5,423 bases of DNA from Paucimonas sp. (lineage in GTDB: Bacteria > Pseudomonadota > Gammaproteobacteria > Burkholderiales > Burkholderiaceae_D). The notes under the pieces were generated by a model, which was not told the origin of the DNA, ran no database searches, and worked only from the letters and a program-made list of their open reading frames with translations. Both the position numbers and the translations under genes were made by a program. This document shows positions 1 through 4,782 of the stretch, in pieces. Positions within the stretch are counted from its first letter, which is position 1; each line of letters opens with the position of its first letter. The stretch is taken from assembly GCA_029266815.1 (NCBI GenBank), contig JAQSWC010000159.1:1-5423 (forward strand). The letters are read 5' to 3'.

Positions 1-224
1 TCGATGTCTCCGAGCAGGAAACCCTTGGTGCCGCGCGCCACCTGCTCGTAGGTCGCCATGCGCTGGCCGATGCGCTCTATCGTTTCGCGCGCACGGAAAT
101 CGAATTCCTTTTGCAGCTTCTGAACCTCTTCCACGCGGGAATTTTTCCAAAGCCCGTAAGTGACGCCCAGCGCCACCGCGAAAATAACCGCCGCCAACAA
201 CAAAGGGATGAAACGGCCTCGCAT
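1..224 (-). CDS. N-terminal part of a CHASE-domain membrane sensor (histidine kinase or cyclic-di-GMP enzyme), cut by the window edge
   Basis: The reverse strand opens with ATG at 224-222, preceded by GAGGAG four bases upstream, and stays open for 74 codons to the window edge. The protein starts MRGRFIPLLL and has one hydrophobic segment (about residues 5-24) behind a short basic N-terminus, as expected of a membrane anchor facing the periplasm. A charged helical stretch follows, rich in Glu, Gln and Lys, then the pattern RMATYEQVARGTKGFL (about residues 54-69). This matches the start of CHASE domains, which typically have a Y-E-Q-V-x-R-G-x-x-G-x-[FL] run after the first helix. CHASE is an extracellular ligand-binding domain found ahead of histidine kinase or GGDEF/EAL outputs; the output here is outside the window, so the class cannot be named. 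The gene diverges from the permease gene. The membrane-sensor call is fairly safe, the CHASE call good, and the ligand unknown. Confidence 0.8.
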   Translation of the reverse strand, partial: MRGRFIPLLLAAVIFAVALGVTYGLWKNSRVEEVQKLQKEFDFRARETIERIGQRMATYEQVARGTKGFLLGDI

Positions 225-428
225 GGGACTCCTCGGTAAGCCATGCCATACGGCAAGGTGCCGCTGCATGTTCTTCCATATATGAATCAGGAGAATGGAA
301 AAGGTGCGGGAATTGTACCGTTAGTCAAACAAAACCGTGGAAGGGATAAGCCACTGTCCATCCGATCCCGCGCAAGCCTGATGCAGATACCTGAGACAAT
401 AACGTTCCCCTACCTTTTGCCTTACGCC

Positions 429-1346
429 ATGCCAGCGCTTTGGATGCTCGTCGCCAGTTTCGTCTTTTCCCTGATGGGTGTCTGCGTCAAGCTGGCTTCC
501 GACATTTACTCCACGTCCGAGATAGTGATGTACCGCGGACTCATCGGCGTGATCTTCATTTTCTTCGCGGCAAAATTTCATCGCACTTCCCTGTGCACTG
601 CACTGCCGCTCGCCCACCTGTGGCGCGGCGTGGTGGGTGTGGCCGCGCTGTGGATGTGGTTCTATGCCATCAGCCGCATGCCCCTCGCCACCGCTGTCAC
701 CCTCAACTACACCGCGCCGATCTGGATGGCCGGCATCCTGTTTGCAATAAGCCTTTACCACGGCAGCAAGCGCTTCGAATGGAATCTTGCGCTCGCCATC
801 CTCACCAGCTTTATAGGCGTAATGATGCTGCTGCAGCCTTCGGTGCATGCGGACCAATGGATTCCTGGCCTGATCGCGCTCGGTTCCGGTTTCTTGTCCG
901 CGCTTGCCTACCTGCAAGTCAAACACCTCGGCAAACTTGGTGAGCCCGAATACCGCGTGGTGTTCTATTTTTCCCTCACGGGCTTGGTGGCGGGAGCGGC
1001 CGGTGCCGTGTTCGAGCCAGACACGCATCTGCTGAATGTCACGGACCACGGCGCAAAAGGTATCGCGCTGCTGATTGCCATCGGCATCACCGCCACTACT
1101 GCGCAGATTGCCATGACGCGCGCCTACCGCCTCGGCAACACGCTCACCACCGCCAACCTGCAATACACCGGCATCGTGTTCTCGAGCATGTGGGGGCTCC
1201 TCATTTGGAACGATCTGCTGGGCGCCATGAGCTGGGCCGGCATCGCCGTCATCCTTTGCAGCGGCCTCGTCGCCACCTATTACAATGCCCGCCAGGCCAA
1301 AGCACCCGCCGAACCCGTAGCCGACCCGATTGCCAACGAGGTATAA
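429..1346 (+). CDS. EamA/DMT-family permease (drug/metabolite transporter superfamily)
   Basis: This is an inner-membrane permease of about 305 residues, the usual length for DMT proteins with ten helices and two EamA repeats. Repeat one spans about residues 1-135, beginning MPALWMLVASFVFSLMG and containing the typical YRGLIG and FYAISRMPLATA segments. Repeat two spans about 145-285 and contains AYRLGNTLTTANLQYTG, the counterpart of the repeat-one pattern. The C-terminus is a short soluble tail rich in Ala and Pro. The reading frame is open from 243, with ATG codons at 243, 282, 381 and 429. I chose 429 because family members begin at this point and residues encoded upstream look non-coding, but no clear Shine-Dalgarno marks 429 or 381, so the start is uncertain. 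The substrate is unknown; relatives export amino acids, metabolites or drugs. The stop is 11 bases before the sulfurtransferase start, so the two are probably cotranscribed. A long opposite-strand frame over this gene is a coding shadow. Confidence 0.88.
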   Translation: MPALWMLVASFVFSLMGVCVKLASDIYSTSEIVMYRGLIGVIFIFFAAKFHRTSLCTALPLAHLWRGVVGVAALWMWFYAISRMPLATAVTLNYTAPIWMAGILFAISLYHGSKRFEWNLALAILTSFIGVMMLLQPSVHADQWIPGLIALGSGFLSALAYLQVKHLGKLGEPEYRVVFYFSLTGLVAGAAGAVFEPDTHLLNVTDHGAKGIALLIAIGITATTAQIAMTRAYRLGNTLTTANLQYTGIVFSSMWGLLIWNDLLGAMSWAGIAVILCSGLVATYYNARQAKAPAEPVADPIANEV

Positions 1347-1357
1347 GGAAAAGCAAG

Positions 1358-2218
1358 ATGCCCTACACCACACTGATTTCCGCAGACGATCTCGCCCGCC
1401 ATGTGAGCGATTCCGGATGGATCCTCATCGATTGCCGGCACGACCTGATGAATGTCGATGCAGGCAAGGCCGCTTACGATGCCGGCCATCTTCCGGGTGC
1501 TTTCTTCGCGCATCTCGACATGGACCTGTCGGACAAGAGCCCGGGTCCGAACGGCGAATTCCGCGGACGCCACCCCTTGCCTGCTCGGGAAGCCTTTATT
1601 GAAACGCTGCGCCGATGGGGCATCAACAATGACAGCCAGGTGATCGCCTATGACGCGCACGGCGGCATGTTTGCCGCGCGGCTGTGGTGGATGCTGCGCT
1701 GGGTAGGCCATGAAGCCGTGGCGGTGCTCGATGGTGGCGTGCAGGCATGGGAAGCAACCGGCCGTGAGCTGACGCGGAGCGCCCCCGCCTCACGGCAAGT
1801 CAATATCACGCTGCGGCCTTCGCTGGTCGCGACCGTGGGTGCCGATGAACTGGTCGCCAATCTCGCAACAAAACAGCTCACCGTAGTCGACGCCCGCGCA
1901 CCCGACCGCTTCCGCGGCGAGAACGAAACTCTCGATCCAGTCGGCGGGCATATTCCGGGCGCGAAGAACCGCTTCTTCAAGGACAACCTGCAGGCAAATG
2001 GTTTGTTCAAGCAGGCGGGGCAGTTGGCTGCCGAGTTCAAGGCCTTGATTGAATCCCCCGAAAAGGCGGTGATGCAATGCGGTTCGGGTGTAACCGCCTG
2101 CCATAATCTGCTGGCCTTGGAAGTAGCTAAGCTGAATGGCGCAGCACTCTATCCAGGCTCATGGAGCGAGTGGTGCAGTGATTCCTCGCGACCGGTCGAA
2201 CAAGATGCAATTATTTAG
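1358..2218 (+). CDS. Two-domain sulfurtransferase (rhodanese family, 3-mercaptopyruvate sulfurtransferase type)
   Basis: This enzyme of 286 residues moves a sulfane sulfur from a donor (3-mercaptopyruvate or thiosulfate) to a thiol acceptor or cyanide through a cysteine persulfide, most likely in the cytoplasm, since no signal peptide is visible. Two rhodanese domains are visible. Domain one (about 5-130) has DCRHDL at 25-30 and GHLPGA at 43-48, but carries Asp99 where a catalytic Cys would sit, as is normal for the structural domain. Domain two (about 155-280) has VVDARAPDRF from 176, GHIPGAKN at 197-204 and the active loop CGSGVTA with Cys241. A CGSGVT loop is typical of mercaptopyruvate sulfurtransferases (SseA-like), whereas classic thiosulfate rhodaneses have CRKGVT; the substrate remains an inference. 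The start ATG at 1358 has an AAGGAA Shine-Dalgarno overlapping the end of the permease gene. Upstream in-frame codons overlap the permease and are not credible. Confidence 0.93.
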   Translation: MPYTTLISADDLARHVSDSGWILIDCRHDLMNVDAGKAAYDAGHLPGAFFAHLDMDLSDKSPGPNGEFRGRHPLPAREAFIETLRRWGINNDSQVIAYDAHGGMFAARLWWMLRWVGHEAVAVLDGGVQAWEATGRELTRSAPASRQVNITLRPSLVATVGADELVANLATKQLTVVDARAPDRFRGENETLDPVGGHIPGAKNRFFKDNLQANGLFKQAGQLAAEFKALIESPEKAVMQCGSGVTACHNLLALEVAKLNGAALYPGSWSEWCSDSSRPVEQDAII

Positions 2219-2286
2219 GTCTGGGTTCATCGAGCCACTAACGTGTCAACGCCATAGTCGCGTTATTGATCCGGCGTCGGTTTGGC

Positions 2287-2306
2287 ATTCCAGCGACCGC
2301 CGGAAT
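2287..2306. repeat. Degenerate dRS3-like inverted repeat
   Basis: The 20 bases form ATTCC, ten bases, GGAAT, with further inner pairing (GC against GC) broken by one mismatch. The right flank continues ATCCAG. Spacing and arms match the ATTCCC-N8-GGGAAT pattern of the neisserial dRS3 repeat and the similar intergenic repeats of other proteobacteria, with the inner C and G of the arms diverged. About 35 bases on, TTCCTCCGGAACGAC (2341-2355) resembles the opposite end of such a composite, but much decayed. The repeat lies in the 294-base gap between the sulfurtransferase and the lipoprotein operon, in which I see no gene. It is not followed by a T run, so it is not an obvious terminator. Confidence 0.45.
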
Positions 2307-2455
2307 CCAGCGGCGTAAAACTACGACACTCGGCCTCGACTTCCTCCGGAACGACACTCACAAGCCAATGCCAGCCAAATAAAGTTCGGGCTCCCGCGTG
2401 TACCCAATGTCGTCGTCTCAGTCCACACCTAATAATTAACACTCCAACAATTTAA

Positions 2456-2484
2456 TTGCCTAGCAGCACAAGCCGTTTTACACT
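2456..2484 (+). promoter_or_regulatory. Candidate sigma70 promoter of the lipoprotein operon
   Basis: A -35 element TTGCCT (2456-2461, four of six consensus bases) is separated by exactly 17 bases from a -10 element TACACT (2479-2484, four of six). Transcription would start near 2491, giving a leader of about 22 bases before the ATG at 2513. The surrounding DNA (about 2430-2500) is visibly more A/T-rich than the rest of the gap, as promoters often are. It is the best-placed promoter candidate I found for the three-gene operon; this is prediction from sequence only. Confidence 0.5.
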
Positions 2485-2501
2485 GCCTGATCGTATTTAT
2501 C

Positions 2502-2508
2502 GGGAGGG
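2502..2508 (+). promoter_or_regulatory. Strong Shine-Dalgarno that fixes the start of the CsgG-family gene
   Basis: GGGAGGG lies four bases before the ATG at 2513. The frame is open upstream to a TTG at 2456, but that codon falls inside the proposed -35 element and would add 19 residues in front of a signal peptide, so 2513 is the better start. Confidence 0.7.
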
Positions 2509-2512
2509 TGAA

Positions 2513-3190
2513 ATGCAATTCAATAAAGAAATCGTTATGTCGGGCCTGTTGGCCTTTTCAGCATCATCCGTTCTCCTCGGCTGCGCGGCCACCGAATCGT
2601 CGCGAGCGATAGAGCCTCCTCGCACCGCAGCGTCGAGCACTCCCTATACAGGCGCGCGGGTTCCGGTCTCCATCAGCAAGTTTGAAAACAAGTCGCCGTA
2701 CATGCGTGGGATTTTCAGTGATGGCGTGGACAGGTTGGGCAGCCAGGCGGGAACGATCCTAATAAACCACCTGAACCAGACGAACCGGTTCGGCGTACTC
2801 GACCGGGAAAACCTGGCTAACGCAAAACAGGAAGCCGGATTCAATAACGAAGCCCAAAAAATCAAGGGCGCCAGATACCTGCTCTCCGGCGACGTCAGCG
2901 AGTTCGGCAGAAAGGAAATCGGTGATCACCAGCTTTTCGGCGTTCTCGGAAGAGGGAAAGAGCAGATCGCCTATGCCAAAGTGACGGTCAACGTCATCAA
3001 TCCGCAAACATCTGAAGTCGTCTTTTCGACTCAGGGCGCGGGCGAATATGCGCTGTCCAACCGCGAAGTAGTCGGATTCGGTTCGACCGCCAGCTACGAT
3101 TCAACGTTGAATGGCAAAGTTCTGGATCTTGCCATTCGCGAGGCGGTAAACAAGCTGGCCGCCGCAGTGGATGCAGGTCTGCTCAAATAA
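2513..3190 (+). CDS. CsgG/HfaB-family outer-membrane lipoprotein, first gene of a three-lipoprotein operon
   Basis: The product is a 225-residue lipoprotein precursor. Residues 1-24 form a lipoprotein signal peptide with lipobox LLGC (Cys24) followed by Ala, so there is no Asp+2 retention signal and outer-membrane sorting is predicted. The mature part reads as a CsgG domain: a first strand VPVSISKFEN (50-59), a segment SPYMRGIFSDG (61-71) at the place of the CsgG constriction loop, then a helix leading into RFGVLDRENL (92-101). After that come YLLSGDVSEF (122-131), a strand pair about 150-172 including VNVINPQTSEVVFS, and a final helix about 199-219. CsgG forms the nonameric curli secretion pore; E. 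coli CsgG is longer (277 residues). No curli genes are in the window, and this subfamily is known to travel with DUF4810 and DUF799 lipoproteins instead. The family call is strong, but pore formation is inferred. It is three bases from the next gene's outermost possible start. Confidence 0.88.
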   Translation: MQFNKEIVMSGLLAFSASSVLLGCAATESSRAIEPPRTAASSTPYTGARVPVSISKFENKSPYMRGIFSDGVDRLGSQAGTILINHLNQTNRFGVLDRENLANAKQEAGFNNEAQKIKGARYLLSGDVSEFGRKEIGDHQLFGVLGRGKEQIAYAKVTVNVINPQTSEVVFSTQGAGEYALSNREVVGFGSTASYDSTLNGKVLDLAIREAVNKLAAAVDAGLLK

Positions 3191-3195
3191 GGGAT

Positions 3196-3200
3196 GGGGG
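3196..3200 (+). promoter_or_regulatory. Shine-Dalgarno-like G run that favours the second ATG of the DUF4810 gene
   Basis: GGGGG at 3196-3200 sits five bases before the ATG at 3206. It would lie inside the coding region if the ATG at 3194 were used, and the AAGGG before 3194 directly abuts that codon. Starting at 3206 also gives a normal Met-Lys-Ser-Lys-Lys signal peptide. Confidence 0.5.
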
Positions 3201-3205
3201 CAAAA

Positions 3206-3562
3206 ATGAAAAGTAAAAAATCCATTTTTCTCTGCACCGCATTAGCCATTCTTTTGACGGGCTGCGCGACCAAATCAGAGCTGTATTCGTGGGGGAATTA
3301 CGAAGATCAACTCTATGCGCATTTCAAGGGAGAAGCGCCGGAAAAACATATCTTGGCCATGGAGTCGATGCTGGAACAGGCAAAAGCAGGCAATGCGAAA
3401 GTCCCACCCGGCTTCTATGCGCATCTGGGCATGCTCTATGAACGGGCCGGCAAAGCTGATGAAGCCCGGCACATGCTGAACATGGAAAAGCAGGCCTTCC
3501 CGGAATCCGCTCGCTATATCGACAATCTGAACAACCAGTTCAAGAAAGCGAGCACGCAGTGA
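3206..3562 (+). CDS. DUF4810-family lipoprotein, second gene of the operon
   Basis: This is a small lipoprotein of 118 residues. The signal peptide MKSKKSIFLCTALAILLTGC has lipobox LTGC with Cys20 and Ala at +2, so an outer-membrane location facing the periplasm is predicted. Just after the anchor comes LYSWGNYEDQLY (26-37), the signature I associate with DUF4810. The rest is mostly helical. PPGFYAHLGMLYERAGKADEA (residues 67-87, a Tyr-Ala-x-Leu-Gly helix followed by Gly-Lys-x-x-Glu-Ala) resembles one tetratricopeptide-like hairpin, suggesting a protein-binding role. The function is not established. It lies between the CsgG-family and DUF799 genes and overlaps the latter by four bases. An alternative in-frame ATG at 3194 adds four residues and is less likely, given the G run placed before 3206. 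Confidence 0.85.
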   Translation: MKSKKSIFLCTALAILLTGCATKSELYSWGNYEDQLYAHFKGEAPEKHILAMESMLEQAKAGNAKVPPGFYAHLGMLYERAGKADEARHMLNMEKQAFPESARYIDNLNNQFKKASTQ

Positions 3563-4209
3563 AAAATATCGCAAAAATCGGATTGGCTGCGCTGATAGTG
3601 ATTCTCACAGGCTGCGCAACGACACAACAGCCTTACGACTATACGAACTTCAAAGTCTCCAATCCGAAATCCATTCTCATTCTTCCGCCGAAGAACAACA
3701 GTCTCGATACCAAGGCACTTTACGGCTTCTACTCGACGACCCAGAGGCCGCTGGCCGAGTCCGGATATTACGTATTGCCGATCTCGCTGGTCGACGAGAC
3801 ATTCAAGAATAACGGCTTGACCGTGCCGGAAGATATCCATCAGGTTGACAAGGCAAAGCTGCACGAGATATTCGGCGCGGACGCAGCACTTTACGTGACC
3901 ATCAGCCAGTACGGCACCAAATACATGGTTCTCGGAAGCGCTTCGATCGTGACTGCTAGCGCCACCCTGGTAGACCTGAGGAATGGCGCCACCCTATGGC
4001 AAGGAAGCGCCACAGCTTCCAGCGAGGAGGGGCAAAACAATCAAGGCGGCTTGGCCGTTATGCTGGTGACCGCACTCGTGAAGCAAGTCATCGGCACCGC
4101 CATTGACCAGAGCCATCAAATATCCAAGATGACGAATGCACGGATGCTGACTGCGGGCATGCCCAATGGCGTTCTTTATGGGCCGCGGCATCCGCTGTAC
4201 GGAAAATAG
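3559..4209 (+). CDS. DUF799/GNA1162-family lipoprotein, third gene of the operon
   Basis: This lipoprotein precursor has 216 residues. It starts with GTG at 3559, sharing GTGA with the stop of the preceding gene, which points to translational coupling; no good Shine-Dalgarno is seen. The signal peptide ends in lipobox LTGC (Cys19) with Ala at +2, predicting the outer membrane. The mature part carries the family pattern: NPKSILILPPKNNS (35-48), PLAESGYYVLPISLV (64-78), FGADAALYVTISQYG (105-119) and a later LVDLRNGATLWQG run. The meningococcal member GNA1162 is a surface-antigen candidate whose fold, as I recall, resembles the N-terminal domain of TolB; the cellular role is not known. The tail after about residue 150 is Gly/Ala-rich, then a helix MLVTALVKQVIGTA. 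It very probably acts with the other two lipoproteins. The family call is strong and the function open. Confidence 0.88.
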   Translation: MKNIAKIGLAALIVILTGCATTQQPYDYTNFKVSNPKSILILPPKNNSLDTKALYGFYSTTQRPLAESGYYVLPISLVDETFKNNGLTVPEDIHQVDKAKLHEIFGADAALYVTISQYGTKYMVLGSASIVTASATLVDLRNGATLWQGSATASSEEGQNNQGGLAVMLVTALVKQVIGTAIDQSHQISKMTNARMLTAGMPNGVLYGPRHPLYGK

Positions 4210-4261
4210 AATCAAGGTCATCGAGGATTGCCTGCTCCAATTGGTTAAAGCATTTCATTGC

Positions 4262-4287
4262 GGCGGATTACGCTTTGCTGATGCGCC
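4262..4287. repeat. Degenerate GGCGGATTACGC-type hairpin repeat
   Basis: GGCGGATTACGC, TTTGC and TGATGCGCC form an imperfect stem with GGCG against CGCC at its base, one G-G mismatch, one G-T pair and one bulged C. It is followed by CTA. The sequence is close to the widespread proteobacterial intergenic repeat with arms GGCGGATTA and TAATCCGCC around a GC-rich tip; the right arm has drifted. It stands about 50 bases after the lipoprotein operon and could act as an mRNA 3' end structure, though no T run follows. The rest of the 4210-4334 gap shows nothing I can name. Confidence 0.5.
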
Positions 4288-4334
4288 CTAAGTCCCTGGG
4301 ATGCTATGTGTCCATTATTAAAGTTAAAGTGCCA

Positions 4335-4727
4335 ATGACAAACTCCCTGGAACAGGCCAAATTTTGGCAAGATTTCATTCTCTCGAAGTGTCAGTTCCCC
4401 AGTCCAGCGAAACTGCGCTCGCAGTTCGAGAGCGCTGAGTTCTCTGAATTTTGCGATTGTGGATGCAATAGCTTTAAAGTCGATGTCGAAAAAGAAGAAA
4501 ATGTTGAACCTATCGCAGCCCGTGGGCGATACGGCACCGTCTTCGAGGCGAATTTTCAGCTATTAAACGACGATAAGACGCTTGAGATCGTTTTATTAGC
4601 CGACGAGGACGGATATCTTGCATACGTGGAGATCGATTGCTGTGCAAACAGTTTTCCCGTGCCAGATGAAATTGAAGTAAAAGAACCTCCTTATCATGTA
4701 TACGCAAGCGGTACGCTTTCTCTTTAA
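4335..4727 (+). CDS. Unassigned 130-residue protein with a CDCGC motif
   Basis: I cannot name this protein's function. It is acidic and soluble, with no signal peptide or membrane segment. Residues 1-18 look helical, then QFPSPAKLRSQFESAEF (20-36) leads into FCDCGCNSF (39-47). A mostly beta-strand half follows: VFEANFQLL, LEIVLLADEDGYLAYVEID (83-101), a Cys-Cys pair at 102-103, and FPVPDEIEV. The overall plan (helix, LR.QF, CxCGC, then VLL...DG.L..VE) recalls small uncharacterised actinobacterial and proteobacterial proteins, sometimes near toxin or defence genes, but I cannot assign a Pfam family. The cysteines could bind metal. I chose ATG 4335; the frame is open further upstream with ATG 4281, but that start lies inside the hairpin repeat. 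No clear Shine-Dalgarno is present. It looks more A/T-rich in its codons than the genes before it. It is a real gene with good likelihood, of unknown role. Confidence 0.7.
   Translation: MTNSLEQAKFWQDFILSKCQFPSPAKLRSQFESAEFSEFCDCGCNSFKVDVEKEENVEPIAARGRYGTVFEANFQLLNDDKTLEIVLLADEDGYLAYVEIDCCANSFPVPDEIEVKEPPYHVYASGTLSL
4706..4718 (+). terminator. Short hairpin with T-rich tail at the end of the 130-residue gene (weak terminator candidate)
   Basis: AAGCG, GTA, CGCTT is a perfect five-base inverted repeat, followed by TCTCTTTAACTT, which contains the TAA stop. The stem is short and the tail is not a pure T run, so this is a weak candidate for an intrinsic terminator. Confidence 0.25.
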
Positions 4728-4742
4728 CTTGTCGTCTGCCAT

Positions 4743-4757
4743 CCACGCGGTACGTGG
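4743..4757. repeat. Perfect inverted repeat upstream of the AbiJ-like gene
   Basis: CCACG, CGGTA, CGTGG is a perfect five-base inverted repeat with five-base spacing, extended by a T-G and an A-T pair. It lies 26 bases before the ATG at 4783 and shares the core GCGGTACG with the hairpin at 4706-4718. It could be an operator or a chance match; no T run follows. Confidence 0.25.
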
Positions 4758-4782
4758 GTCAGATAATCGTTAGACCTCGCAT

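Noticed and set aside
1190..1357. Longer N-terminus for the sulfurtransferase
   Set aside because: It would overlap the permease gene in another frame and add an Arg-rich non-conserved stretch. ATG 1358 has a Shine-Dalgarno and gives the normal family start.
321..1373. Long open frame of 350 codons on the minus strand over the permease gene
   Set aside because: The product is full of His, Gly, Arg and Asp without domain character, while the plus strand encodes a clear ten-helix EamA protein. It is a GC-driven shadow.
1648..2104. Two minus-strand open frames inside the sulfurtransferase gene
   Set aside because: They are antisense shadows of a well-supported rhodanese gene, with no recognisable domains or ribosome binding sites.
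2248..2264. AACGC-N7-GCGTT inverted repeat considered as terminator of the sulfurtransferase gene
   Set aside because: The stem is only five bases and is followed by ATTGAT rather than a T run. A chance match is as likely.
2136..2318. 60-codon plus-strand frame across the sulfurtransferase end and the repeat
   Set aside because: It overlaps the sulfurtransferase in another frame, runs through the dRS3-like repeat, and has no domain or ribosome binding site.
4762..4767. GATAAT as a -10 element for the AbiJ-like gene
   Set aside because: No -35-like hexamer lies 16-18 bases upstream; the nearest TTG-type hexamer (4729-4734) is 27 bases away.
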